A model generated the notes under the pieces. It ran no database searches. It was given only the letters and a program-made list of their open reading frames with translations, and was not told where the DNA came from. The position numbers were made by a program, and so were the translations under genes. Below, in pieces: positions 1 to 8,573 of a stretch of DNA of 27,711 bases. The number at the start of each line of letters is the position of its first letter. Within the stretch, counting starts at the first letter, position 1. Origin of the DNA: DASPKS01 sp035628035 (GTDB taxonomy: Bacteria; Bacteroidota; Rhodothermia; Rhodothermales; Rubricoccaceae); contig DASPKS010000177.1 in assembly GCA_035628035.1 (NCBI GenBank), positions 1 to 27,711 of the forward strand. Direction: 5' to 3'.

Positions 1-146
1 AGCATCACCATCAGTTCGCCGAACCGCGCCTCCAGGCGCTGCCGGCGGAGGAGCTCCACCACGTCGGGCTGCGCCCGCGTTTCGCGCGAGAGCGGGAGGA
101 GGAAAGAAAGGGTGAAAGGAAGAATGAGCGCAGCCTGCCGAAGCAC
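1..146 (-). CDS. Partial secreted protein of unknown function, N-terminus only
   Basis: The reverse strand stays open from a GTG at 146 to the window edge, giving 48 codons. The start has a basic residue (R3), then a hydrophobic stretch at about residues 5-18, then a T-R-A-Q segment that resembles a Sec signal-peptidase I site. The mature part is charged and probably helical (motif VVELLRRQRLEARF). A GGAGGA sequence at 157-162 lies about 10 nt upstream of the GTG. The gene would start 50 nt after the lepA stop on the same strand, so it is probably the next gene of that run. No family can be named from this fragment. The other frames here read as low-complexity shadows. Confidence 0.42.
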   Translation of the reverse strand, partial: MLRQAALILPFTLSFLLPLSRETRAQPDVVELLRRQRLEARFGELMVM

Positions 147-196
147 AGGCGTCCATTCCTCCTTTCGCCTTTTCCCCCTTTCTCCCTTTCCTGCCA

Positions 197-1999
197 TCAC
201 CCCTCCCCCATCGCGAGCACGGCGAGGAATGCCTCCTGCGGCACCTCCACCGTGCCCACCTGCTTCATCCGCTTCTTCCCCTCCTTCTGCTTCTCCAGCA
301 GCTTCCGCTTCCGGCTGATGTCGCCGCCGTAGCACTTCGCCGTCACGTCCTTCCGCAGCGCCTTCACCGTCTCGCGGGCGATGACCTTGGTCCCGATGGC
401 GGCCTGGATCGCCACGTCGAAGAGCTGCCGCGGGATGAGCTCCTTCAGCTTCTGCGAGAGCTTCCGCCCCATCTCGTACGCCTTGTCGCGGTGGACGATG
501 GTCGAGAGGGCGTCCACGGGGTCGCCGTTGAGGAGGACGTCGAGCTTGACGAGGTGGCTGGGCCGCTCGTCGAGGAAGTCGTAGTCGAGGGAGGCGTACC
601 CGCGGCTGACCGACTTCAGCTTGTCGTAGAAGTCGAACACCACCTCGGCCAGCGGCAGCTCGTACTGGAGGTCGACGCGCTCAGGGTCGAGGTACTCCGT
701 GTTGACGTAGACGCCGCGTCGCTCCTGGCAAAGCTGCATGAGCGACCCGATGTACGCCGTCGGCGTGATGATCTGCGCCTTGATGTAGGGCTCGCGGATC
801 TCGGCGATCCGCCCCGGGTTCGGCATCTCGCTCGGGTTCTCGACCGACACCTCGCTCCCGTCCGTGAGCCGGACGGTGTAGCGGACGTTCGGCATCGTCG
901 TGATGATGTCGAGGCCGAACTCGCGGTCTAGTCGCTCCTGGACGATCTCCATGTGGAGCATCCCGAGGAAGCCCACACGGAAGCCGAACCCCAGCGCCAC
1001 GCTCGTCTCCGGCTCGAAGGAGAGCGAGGCGTCGTTGAGGAAGAGCTTGTCGAGGCTCGCGCGGAGGTCCTCGAAGTCGTCGGCGTCGGTGGGGTAGAGC
1101 CCACTGAAGACCATCGGCTTGGCCTCGCGGAAACCCGGTACCGGTTCGGTGGCCCCGTTCCGCGCGTGCGTGATGGTGTCGCCCACGCGGGTGTCGCGGA
1201 CGTCCTTCACGGAACCAATGACGTAGCCGACCTCGCCCGCCCGGAGCGTCGTAGCAGGGTGCTGGCCGAGCCGGAGGGTCCCGATCTCCTCGGCGTTGTA
1301 GCGCGCGCCCGTCGCCATGAACTCGATGGCGTCGCCCCGGTGGAGCGTCCCGTCGAACACGCGGGCGTAGACGACGCTCCCGCGGAAGGTGTCGTACTTC
1401 GAGTCGAAGATGAGCGCCTTCAGTGGGGCGTTCGGGTCGCCCTTCGGCGCGGAAATCCGGTGGACGATGGCCTCCAGCACCTCATCCACGCCCTCGCCGG
1501 TCTTGGCTGAGACCTTCAGCACGTCGGCCGGATCCCCGCCGATGAGGTTCGTCACCGACTCCGCGACGATCTCGGGCCGGCTGCTCGGGAGGTCCACCTT
1601 GTTCAGTACCGGGATGATCTCGAGGTCGGCGCCGAGGGCGAGGTAGAGGTTCGAGATCGTCTGGGCCTCGATCCCCTGCGCCGCGTCCACGACGAGGATG
1701 GCGCCCTCGCAGGCGGCCAGCGCACGGCTCACCTCGTAGGTGAAGTCGACGTGCCCCGGGGTGTCGATGAGGTTGAGGACGTACGCGTGCCCGTCGCGGG
1801 CGTGGTACGTCATCCGGATCGCGTGGCTCTTGATGGTGATGCCGCGCTCGCGCTCGAGGTCCATCGAGTCGAGCACCTGCGCCTGCATCTGGCGGTCGGA
1901 GAGCGTGCCGGTCTTCTCCAGCAGCCGATCGGCCAGGGTGCTCTTCCCGTGGTCGATGTGGGCGATGATGCAGAAGTTGCGGATCCGCTGCTGGTCCAC
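197..1999 (-). CDS. lepA: Elongation factor 4 (LepA), ribosome back-translocating GTPase
   Basis: LepA/EF4 is a translational GTPase that acts on stalled or mispositioned ribosomes. The P-loop AHIDHGKST is at residues 13-21, DTPGH (G3) at 79-83 and NKVD (G4) at 133-136. The C-terminal half carries the EF-G-like domains and the LepA-specific CTD, with the conserved stretch CYGGDISRKRKLLEKQKEGKKRM-type ending near the stop. The frame is open further upstream to 2101, but that extension is low-complexity and lies inside lspA. I chose the GTG at 1999 (V-D-Q-Q-R-I-R-N), which gives 600 aa, the usual LepA length. It starts 22 nt after the lspA stop, so the two genes are probably co-transcribed. The family assignment is secure; the start codon is an inference. 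Confidence 0.96.
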   Translation of the reverse strand: MDQQRIRNFCIIAHIDHGKSTLADRLLEKTGTLSDRQMQAQVLDSMDLERERGITIKSHAIRMTYHARDGHAYVLNLIDTPGHVDFTYEVSRALAACEGAILVVDAAQGIEAQTISNLYLALGADLEIIPVLNKVDLPSSRPEIVAESVTNLIGGDPADVLKVSAKTGEGVDEVLEAIVHRISAPKGDPNAPLKALIFDSKYDTFRGSVVYARVFDGTLHRGDAIEFMATGARYNAEEIGTLRLGQHPATTLRAGEVGYVIGSVKDVRDTRVGDTITHARNGATEPVPGFREAKPMVFSGLYPTDADDFEDLRASLDKLFLNDASLSFEPETSVALGFGFRVGFLGMLHMEIVQERLDREFGLDIITTMPNVRYTVRLTDGSEVSVENPSEMPNPGRIAEIREPYIKAQIITPTAYIGSLMQLCQERRGVYVNTEYLDPERVDLQYELPLAEVVFDFYDKLKSVSRGYASLDYDFLDERPSHLVKLDVLLNGDPVDALSTIVHRDKAYEMGRKLSQKLKELIPRQLFDVAIQAAIGTKVIARETVKALRKDVTAKCYGGDISRKRKLLEKQKEGKKRMKQVGTVEVPQEAFLAVLAMGEG

Positions 2000-2021
2000 G
2001 TCCTGTCCCGTCGAGGGGGGC

Positions 2022-2684
2022 TCAGGCAGCGCCGGGGTGCGCCGCGCCGGGGGGCTCGACGGCGGGCGTCGCGGCGGGTTCCGGGTGCACGGGGGCTTCA
2101 CCGCCTACGCGCTCGGCCACAGGGCGCGGCTGGGTTGCCTGGGCGGCCTGCGCCTCCATCGCCCGGTGGAACCGCCGCTGGAGGAGGAGGATGGCGCCCA
2201 CGCCGCCCACGATGGCGAGGTCGGCCACGTTGCCGATGGGGAACAGCGCGATGGGCCGCCCGCCGACGAGCGGGATCTCGGCCGGGATCGAGCCGCGGTA
2301 GAGGTCGAGGTGGAGGAAGTCCACGACGTTCCCGTAGAGGAGCGGGCCATACCCCCACACGACGCCGTAGAACACGCGGTCGATGATGTTGCCGAGGGCG
2401 CCGCCGAGGATGAGCGCGAGGGAGAGGCGGTACCCCCATGGCCCACGCCGGACGTGCCAGAGGTAGAAGCCGATGAGCCCCGTCGCGAGGATCGAGAACA
2501 GCGTCAGAAACAGCTTGCTCCCGACGGTCATCCCGAACGCCATCCCCGGGTTCTCCGTGAACGTCAGCTTGAAGAGGTCGCCGACGACGGGGATCGACTC
2601 GTACGGGAGCATCGTCGTCCGCACCCACACCTTCGTGAGCTGGTCGACGACGGCGACGGCGAGGGCGGCCCAGAGAACGCGCAT
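2022..2684 (-). CDS. lspA: Lipoprotein signal peptidase (signal peptidase II)
   Basis: LspA is the inner-membrane aspartyl protease that cleaves the signal peptide of prolipoproteins just before the lipid-modified cysteine. The 220 aa show four hydrophobic segments. The conserved blocks are D-Q-L-T-K near residue 14, TENPGMAFG at 43-51, GNIIDR with catalytic D102, and GNVAD with catalytic D155. An extra loop between the two Asp motifs (about 105-150) resembles that of Bacteroidota LspA. The last 45 or so residues after the final membrane segment are rich in A, P and E and look like a cytoplasmic tail absent from typical 160-aa LspA. The ileS-dksA-lspA neighbourhood matches a widespread ileS/lspA linkage. 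Several probable lipoproteins in this window are potential substrates. Confidence 0.95.
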   Translation of the reverse strand: MRVLWAALAVAVVDQLTKVWVRTTMLPYESIPVVGDLFKLTFTENPGMAFGMTVGSKLFLTLFSILATGLIGFYLWHVRRGPWGYRLSLALILGGALGNIIDRVFYGVVWGYGPLLYGNVVDFLHLDLYRGSIPAEIPLVGGRPIALFPIGNVADLAIVGGVGAILLLQRRFHRAMEAQAAQATQPRPVAERVGGEAPVHPEPAATPAVEPPGAAHPGAA

Positions 2685-2770
2685 CGGGGAGGCTGAAGGG
2701 TGTACGCTACAGGAGAACGTGGCAAGGCAACCGTCTCATACGCCTTCGGTCTCCCCCGTTCAGCAGGTCG

Positions 2771-3184
2771 TTACTCGCCGCCTCGCCCCTTCTGCTGCTT
2801 CTTCTTCGCCTCCATAGAGATCTCTGTGTGCGGCACGGCAAGGAGTCGCTCCTTCGGGATCGCCTTCCCCGTGACCTTGCAGATCCCATAGGTCCCGTTG
2901 GCGATGCGGTCGAGCGCGCGGTCGACGTAGCCCACGTACTTCTGCTGCCGCGCGATCATGAGGTAGAGCTTCTCCCGCTCCATCGCGTCGGTGCCGGCGT
3001 CGGCCATGTGGAACGAGTAGGCGGAGTCGCCCTCGTGCTCGCGCTGGTCCTCGATCTGCTCCCGCATCGCCTCGATCTCCTCCAGCGCCTGGACCCGCTT
3101 CGCCTCGAGGAGCTTGCGGAACATCTCCAGGTCCTTCTTGGAGAGCGGGGATTTCGTGAGCGCCTTCGCTTCTTTCGTGGGCAT
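2771..3184 (-). CDS. DksA/TraR-like RNA-polymerase-associated protein with degenerate zinc finger
   Basis: This 137-aa protein has an N-terminal charged helical hairpin (about residues 15-85), followed by a C-terminal finger motif beginning GTYGICKVTGKAI and ending with VPHTE. In DksA/TraR proteins four cysteines bind zinc; here only the first remains, the others being replaced by T/G, P and H-type residues, a variant common in Bacteroidota and some Firmicutes (from memory). DksA-like proteins enter the RNA polymerase secondary channel and tune rRNA and stress promoters. The frame is open to 3259, but that would run into the end of ileS; the ATG at 3184 (MPTKEAK) gives a normal length and a 43-nt spacer after ileS. 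The gene sits between ileS and lspA, the place held by ylyA in Bacillus. Confidence 0.88.
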   Translation of the reverse strand: MPTKEAKALTKSPLSKKDLEMFRKLLEAKRVQALEEIEAMREQIEDQREHEGDSAYSFHMADAGTDAMEREKLYLMIARQQKYVGYVDRALDRIANGTYGICKVTGKAIPKERLLAVPHTEISMEAKKKQQKGRGGE

Positions 3185-3227
3185 CGGAGTCGAAATCAGG
3201 GGATCAATAAGGGCCGGCGCCTCGCAT

Positions 3228-6200
3228 TCAGGAGGCGCCGTTGAGGCGGCGCACGCCAATGGTTACGGGCGTGCCGCCGAGGTCCACCGTCTGCACCGTG
3301 TCCCCGTCCGGTGCAGCGGCGCGGTCCAACGTCAGGGCGAGGGTCTCGTTCCGGATCGTCTCGGCGTGGGCCTGGACGGCGTCGTCGAGGGCCCCGGCGT
3401 CGGGCGGGGCTGCAAAGGTAACCACGATCCGGTCGGCCACGTCGAAGCCGGCCTTCTTCCGGAGGTTCTGGACGCGGTTGATGAACTCGCGGGCGAGCCC
3501 CTCGGCGCGGAGGTCGTTGGTCAGCGTGGGGTCGAGGGCCACCGTCACGCCGCCCTCCTGAAGAACGAGCTGCCCGTCGAGGCCGCGGCTGGTAATCTCC
3601 AAGTCGCCTGCTTCAAGGACTACCTCTTCCCCGTCGAGCGTGAGCGGGAGCGTCCCTTCCGTCTCGTAGCGCGTGAGGGCGGCGGTGTCGAGCGCGGTAA
3701 TGGCACCCTGCGCGGCCTTCATCTTGGGGCCCAGCTTCTTGCCGAGCACTTTGAAGTTGGGCCTCGCCGTCTTCTCGATGAGCGGGCTCTCCGGGCCGAC
3801 GGTTTCGAGCCGCTTCACGTTCACCTCGTCGAGGATAACCCCCTCCATCGCGCGGAGGTCTGCCTCCTCGACGCCGCCGAGCCCCGTCACGACGAGCACC
3901 TGCGCCAGCGGCTGGCGGACGTTGAGGCCAGCCTCGTTCCGGAGGGCCAGGACGGCCGAGGCCACCGTCCGCGCGAGCCCCATCCTGCGTTCCAGGCCGG
4001 CATCGAGCGGGGCGTCGACCTCCGGGAAGTCCGTGAGGTGTACGCTCGTCTCGTCGCCCATCACGCTGCCGTAGAGCCACTCGGCGAAGAAGGGCGCGAG
4101 GGGCGCCATGAGCTGCGCCGTCGTGGCGAGGCACGCGTGGAGGGTATGGTAGGCGGCCTGCTTGTCGCGGTCGTCCTCACCCTTCCAAAAGCGGCGTCTG
4201 CTACGGCGGACGTACCAATTCGAGAGGTCGTCCACGAACGTCTCGATGGCGCGGGCGGCGCGCGTCGGGTGATAGGCGGCATAGGCCTCGTCGGCCTCGC
4301 GCACGGTACTGGCGAGGCGCGAGAGCACCCAGCGGTCGAGCTCAGCCCGCTCGGCGACGGGCACGGCCGGCGTGGTGGTGTGGTCGAACCCGTCGAGGTT
4401 GGCGTACTGCGCGAAGAAGCGGTACGTGTTGACGAGGGTGCCGAAGACGCCGCGCCGCGTTTCGAGGATGGCGGCGTCGGAGTACCGGGAGTTCTCCCAC
4501 GGCGGCGACGAGGCCATCATCGTCCACCGGATGGGGTCCACCCCGTGCTCCTCGATGGCCGCGAAGGGGTCCACGGTGTTCCCCTTCGACTTCGACATCT
4601 TCTCCCCTTCGGCGTCGAGGACGAGCCCGTTGACGAGGACGTTCTCGTAGGCCACGGAGTCCTCGACGAGCGTGGCGATGGCGTGGAGCGTGTAGAACAA
4701 CCCGCGCGTCTGGTCCACCCCCTCCGCGATGAAGTCGGCCGGGAAGTTGTCGCGGAACCGCTGCGCGTTCTCGAAGGGGTGGTGCCACTGCGCGAAGGGC
4801 ATCGCGCCGGAGTCGAACCACACGTCGAGGAGGTCGGGGACGCGGCGCATGGTGCCGCCCTTCCCGTCAGGCCAGGTGAGCGCGTCGACGTAGGGGCGGT
4901 GGAGGTCGAGCCCGCCGAGGTCGGGGTTGACGGCTTCCTCTGGGAGCGTCCCGCCCACCTTCTCCATCAGCTCGGCGATGGAGCCGATGACCTCCACCTG
5001 CTCCGGGTCGCGGTCGGAGACCCAGATGGGCAGCGGCGTCCCCCAGAAGCGCATCCGCGAGATCGCCCAATCCACATTGTTCTCCAGCCACTGCCCGAAG
5101 CGACCCTGGCCGATCCCCTCCGGCTGCCAGTTGATCGTCCGGTTCAGCGCGATGAGCCGGTCCTTCTTGGCCGTCGTGCGGATGAACCAGCTCTCGACGG
5201 GGTACTGCATCAGGGGGGTGCCCTTGCGCCAGTCGTGAGGGTAGTTGTGGAGATACGTTTCCTGCCGGAAGAGCGAGCCACGCTCGCGGAGGTCGCGTGC
5301 GATCTTCTTGTCGGCGTCCTTGAACCAGTCGCCCGCGATGAAGGGGAAGCGGTCGTCGAAGCGGCCGTCCTTCGTGATGGGGTTGAGGATGGGGAGCCCC
5401 TCGCGCTGTCCGAGGATCGAGTCGTCGACGCCGTAGGCCGGGGCGATGTGGACGATGCCCGTGCCGTCGTCGGTCGAGACGAAGTCGGCGGCATACACGC
5501 GCCACGCGGCGTTGGGCCCGTGCTCTTTCAGGAAGGTGTCGAAGAGGGGCCGGTACCGCTTGCCAACGAGTTCGGCGCCCGCCATGCGCCCGATGACCTC
5601 GTAGTCCGTCTTGAGCACGTGGAGCAGCGCCTCGGCGAGGTAGAAGAACTCCTCACTGCCGTCCTGCGCCACGCGCACCTTTACATAGGGGATCTTCTCG
5701 CCGACGGCGAGCGCAGCGTTCGAGGGGAGCGTCCACGGCGTCGTCGTCCACGCGAGGAAGCTGGTGTTTTCTTCCCCCTCGACGGGGAAGCGAACGTAGA
5801 CCGACGGGTCCTGCACCTCCTTGTAGCCGAGGGACACCTCGTGCGAGGAGAGCACGGTCGCGTTGGCCGGGCTGTACCATTGGTTCTTGTAGCCCCGGTA
5901 GAGCAGCCCCTGCTCGTGGATCCGCTTGAGGAGCGCCCACACGCTCTCGATGTACGTGTTGTGGAAGGTGACGTAGGGGTCGGAGAGGTCCACCCAGTAC
6001 CCCATGCGGACGGTGAGGTCGTCCCAGAGGTCCTTGTAGCGGAGGACGCTCTCGCGGCAGGCCGCGTTGTAGCGCGCGATCCCGTACGCCTCCACCTGGT
6101 GCCGCCCCTCCAGCCCCAGCTCCTTCTCGACCTCGATCTCGACGGGGAGCCCGTGCGTGTCCCACCCCGCTTTGCGGTCTACGCGGTACCCCTTCATCGT

Positions 6201-6431
6201 CTTGTAGCGGCAGAAGAGGTCCTTAACCGTGCGGGCCATCACGTGGTGGATGCCCGGCTTCCCGTTGGCCGTGGGGGGGCCCTCGTAAAACACGAAGTGC
6301 CCGTTCGGCGCTTCCTTCTCGACGCTCTTCTCGAACGTCTTCTCCTGCGCCCACCGCTCCAGCACCGCCCGCTCGACGGCGGGGTGGTCGAAGGCACTGG
6401 AGGCGGTCTGGACCTCGGGGTAGCGGGGCAT
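3228..6431 (-). CDS. ileS: Isoleucyl-tRNA synthetase, long (type 2) form
   Basis: This class I synthetase charges tRNA-Ile with isoleucine and edits misactivated valine. The 1067 aa compare with about 940 for E. coli IleRS and match the longer type-2 form, which lacks the C-terminal zinc finger. The KMSKS loop is at about residues 611-615 (GEKMSKSKGN). The first ATP-binding signature, normally HxGH, reads G60-I-H62-H63 after A-N-G-K-P. The CP1 editing domain lies at about 190-400 and the anticodon-binding region follows residue 690. The ATG at 6431 (MPRYPEVQ) gives a normal N-terminus. A spacer of 49 nt separates it from the purine nucleoside phosphorylase gene upstream, and dksA/traR follows, so it sits inside the long minus-strand run. 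Confidence 0.97.
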   Translation of the reverse strand: MPRYPEVQTASSAFDHPAVERAVLERWAQEKTFEKSVEKEAPNGHFVFYEGPPTANGKPGIHHVMARTVKDLFCRYKTMKGYRVDRKAGWDTHGLPVEIEVEKELGLEGRHQVEAYGIARYNAACRESVLRYKDLWDDLTVRMGYWVDLSDPYVTFHNTYIESVWALLKRIHEQGLLYRGYKNQWYSPANATVLSSHEVSLGYKEVQDPSVYVRFPVEGEENTSFLAWTTTPWTLPSNAALAVGEKIPYVKVRVAQDGSEEFFYLAEALLHVLKTDYEVIGRMAGAELVGKRYRPLFDTFLKEHGPNAAWRVYAADFVSTDDGTGIVHIAPAYGVDDSILGQREGLPILNPITKDGRFDDRFPFIAGDWFKDADKKIARDLRERGSLFRQETYLHNYPHDWRKGTPLMQYPVESWFIRTTAKKDRLIALNRTINWQPEGIGQGRFGQWLENNVDWAISRMRFWGTPLPIWVSDRDPEQVEVIGSIAELMEKVGGTLPEEAVNPDLGGLDLHRPYVDALTWPDGKGGTMRRVPDLLDVWFDSGAMPFAQWHHPFENAQRFRDNFPADFIAEGVDQTRGLFYTLHAIATLVEDSVAYENVLVNGLVLDAEGEKMSKSKGNTVDPFAAIEEHGVDPIRWTMMASSPPWENSRYSDAAILETRRGVFGTLVNTYRFFAQYANLDGFDHTTTPAVPVAERAELDRWVLSRLASTVREADEAYAAYHPTRAARAIETFVDDLSNWYVRRSRRRFWKGEDDRDKQAAYHTLHACLATTAQLMAPLAPFFAEWLYGSVMGDETSVHLTDFPEVDAPLDAGLERRMGLARTVASAVLALRNEAGLNVRQPLAQVLVVTGLGGVEEADLRAMEGVILDEVNVKRLETVGPESPLIEKTARPNFKVLGKKLGPKMKAAQGAITALDTAALTRYETEGTLPLTLDGEEVVLEAGDLEITSRGLDGQLVLQEGGVTVALDPTLTNDLRAEGLAREFINRVQNLRKKAGFDVADRIVVTFAAPPDAGALDDAVQAHAETIRNETLALTLDRAAAPDGDTVQTVDLGGTPVTIGVRRLNGAS

Positions 6432-6480
6432 CGGGCGGGCGGCGGAAAGAGCCTAAAAGATACCGCCACCCCCCGGCCGC

Positions 6481-7329
6481 TCAGGCCGCCTTCGTTCCGA
6501 TTTCCTCTACGACGGCGTGCAGGAGCGCCGTCAGCTTGGGCTCGGCCTCGGCGGCGGCGGCGAGCACGTCCGCGATGGACACCGGCTCTAAGGCATCGGG
6601 GAAGCACTCGTCGGTGATGACGGAGATCGCCAAGCAGCGCATCCCCATGTGGCGGGCCACGATGACCTCCGGGACCGTGCTCATCCCGACGGCGTCGGCG
6701 CCGATCCCGCGGAGGAACCGGTACTCGGCCGGCGTCTCCAGGTTGGGCCCGACGACGGCGACGTACACCCCCTGCTGGAGCTTGATCGCCCGCGCCAGCG
6801 CGGCCCGCTCGGCGACGTCGCGGAGCGCCCGGTCGTAGGGCTCGCTCATGTCGGGGAACCGCGGGCCCCACTCGTCGGCGTTGGGGCCGGTGAGGGGGTT
6901 GGCGCCCTGGAGGTTGATGTGGTCGGTGAGGAGCATGAGGTCGCCTCGCCGGAAGAGCGGGTGCATCCCGCCGGCGGCGTTCGAGATGAGCAGCGTCTCG
7001 ACGCCGAGCGCGCGGAGCACCCGCACGGGGAAGGTGACCTCCTGTGCGGTGTACCCCTCGTAGAGGTGGAACCGCCCCTGCATCGCCACGACGGGGACGC
7101 CGCCAAGCGGGCCGACGAGAAGCCGCCCGTGGTGGCTCTCGACGGTCGAGACGGGGAAGTGCGGGATCGCGTCGTAGTCGAGCGCGTGCTCGACTTCGAT
7201 CTCGTCGGCGAGGCGCCCGAGCCCGGTGCCGAGGATGAGCCCGATGCGCGTCTCGGCAGGGACGAACGAACGGAGGTGGTCCGCCGCCTCGGCCACCTGC
7301 CGGCGGTACGCGTCCAGGTCGAACGCCAT
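6481..7329 (-). CDS. punA: Purine nucleoside phosphorylase, trimeric PNP/MTAP family
   Basis: Trimeric PNPs split purine nucleosides with phosphate to give free base and (deoxy)ribose-1-phosphate for purine salvage. The 282-aa protein has the phosphate loop LGTGLG (33-38), STVESHHGRL (61-70), the NAAGG block (117-121), GPNLETPAEYR (194-204, with E198 as base contact), GMSTVPE (215-221) and ISVITDE (235-241). The residue after VIT is Asp (D240), where 6-oxopurine-specific PNPs have Asn. The frame continues far upstream, but that part overlaps divIVA. The ATG at 7329 gives the family length and starts 8 nt after the divIVA stop, suggesting coupled expression. It is the one gene that does not belong to the classical yggS-divIVA-ileS order. 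Substrate preference (inosine/guanosine or also adenosine) cannot be settled here. Confidence 0.92.
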   Translation of the reverse strand: MAFDLDAYRRQVAEAADHLRSFVPAETRIGLILGTGLGRLADEIEVEHALDYDAIPHFPVSTVESHHGRLLVGPLGGVPVVAMQGRFHLYEGYTAQEVTFPVRVLRALGVETLLISNAAGGMHPLFRRGDLMLLTDHINLQGANPLTGPNADEWGPRFPDMSEPYDRALRDVAERAALARAIKLQQGVYVAVVGPNLETPAEYRFLRGIGADAVGMSTVPEVIVARHMGMRCLAISVITDECFPDALEPVSIADVLAAAAEAEPKLTALLHAVVEEIGTKAA

Positions 7330-7337
7330 CGCCGCGC

Positions 7338-8519
7338 TCAGTCGAGGTCTTCGAGGATGCGGCGGATCCGCTCCTTCTCCTCCTCGGACGCGGTCAGCGT
7401 GCGCGGCGCCTCCTCGGCCTCGCCCGTGACGACCGAGCGGAGGCTCCACCCCTGCGCGGCGTCGGAACCGGGGATGGGTTCGGCCTCCGGGGCTGGCGGC
7501 GGGGGGTCCGGCGTGCGGAAGGGGTTCCGCAGGAATGGCCGGTCGAAGAACCGGTCGGACCGGCGGGGCGGCTCGGAGGCGACCTCGCGATCGCGGAGGA
7601 GGTCGTGGAGCGTGCGCGGCGCGGGCTCCTCGTCCGGCCTCGCCGCAAACGTCGACTCCTCGATCTCGCGCTCGGTCCCCTCGCGGGGCGGCTCGGCGGT
7701 CTCTTCGGCAGCGCCTTCGGTCGAGGGCAGGGAGGCCTCGGCGGCGGGGGCCTCCTCTTCCAGCGGGATCTCCGACAGCGCCGCACCCCAGGCGGGCGGC
7801 GCCTCCGGCCGGACCCACGCCTCCAGGCCGGGCTCCGACGCGCGGCTGTCGCCTGTAGCCTGTAGGTCGGGCGTAGGTGCAACTCCGGCCGTGGGAACGG
7901 GCTCTTCTTCAAGCGGCTCGGAGAAGGACAACGGCGCGGGCTCCTCCAGTTCCGGCTCGTCAGACCCGGGCCCGCCCGACATCGGCGTGTCGAGGCGGGC
8001 GGGGGCTGGGGGGAGCGGGAGTGCCTCCGGCTTCTCCGTCGCCGCGACAAGCTTGATGAATCCGATGGGGTCGTCGCCCTGGAACTGCGCGAGCATCTCC
8101 AGCTCCGACATGAGGAAGGCGCGGAGGCGCGCGGCCACCTGGTGCTGGCGGTGGTTGAGGCGGGCGAGGTCCTGCCGCAGCCCGTACCGCTCCTGCTCGG
8201 CGTCCTGCACGATCCGCTGCGCGCGCAGCTCGGCCTCCTCGATGACGAGCTTGGCCTGCTGGTCGGCGGCCTCGGCCTTCCGGCGGGCCGTGTCGCGGGC
8301 GGTCTCGAGGGCCTCCTGGAGCGCCATCTCCACTTTCTCGTAGTGACGGAGCTTCATCTCCAGCTCGCGGATGCGCTCCTCGGCCTGCCGCTGCTCGTCG
8401 AGCAGCTCCTCCCAGTTGCGCGCCACCTGCGTGAGGAAGGCGCGAACCTCGTCGGGGTCGAACCCGCGGAAGGCGCGCTCGAACTGGTGCTTGCGGATAT
8501 CGAGGGGGGACAGCTTCAT
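7338..8519 (-). CDS. divIVA: DivIVA-domain protein with long acidic, proline-rich tail
   Basis: DivIVA proteins bind curved membrane and recruit division, growth or polarity factors. The first 35 residues carry the DivIVA lipid-binding signature (KLSPLDIRKHQFERAFRGFD then EVRAFL). A long coiled coil rich in E, R, A and L follows to about residue 150. From about 170 to 360 the protein is acidic, A/P/E-rich and probably disordered, and a short charged helix (SEEEKERIRRILEDLD) ends it. The total is 393 aa, much longer than Bacillus DivIVA (about 164). The ATG at 8519 was chosen because it places the signature at the N-terminus; the open frame to 8552 adds only a non-conserved stub. yggS lies 54 nt upstream and PNP 8 nt downstream. 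The tail length is unusual and its function unknown. Confidence 0.9.
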   Translation of the reverse strand: MKLSPLDIRKHQFERAFRGFDPDEVRAFLTQVARNWEELLDEQRQAEERIRELEMKLRHYEKVEMALQEALETARDTARRKAEAADQQAKLVIEEAELRAQRIVQDAEQERYGLRQDLARLNHRQHQVAARLRAFLMSELEMLAQFQGDDPIGFIKLVAATEKPEALPLPPAPARLDTPMSGGPGSDEPELEEPAPLSFSEPLEEEPVPTAGVAPTPDLQATGDSRASEPGLEAWVRPEAPPAWGAALSEIPLEEEAPAAEASLPSTEGAAEETAEPPREGTEREIEESTFAARPDEEPAPRTLHDLLRDREVASEPPRRSDRFFDRPFLRNPFRTPDPPPPAPEAEPIPGSDAAQGWSLRSVVTGEAEEAPRTLTASEEEKERIRRILEDLD

Positions 8520-8573
8520 CGGGCAGCGGCGGGCTTCGTCACGCGGGCCCAAGGTACGGCACGCGGTGGCCCT

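Noticed and set aside
3114..6617. Plus-strand open frame of 1167 codons opposite ileS
   Set aside because: It is a shadow of the ileS gene produced by high GC; its translation is V/E/R/G-rich with no recognisable domain, while the minus strand encodes a complete IleRS.
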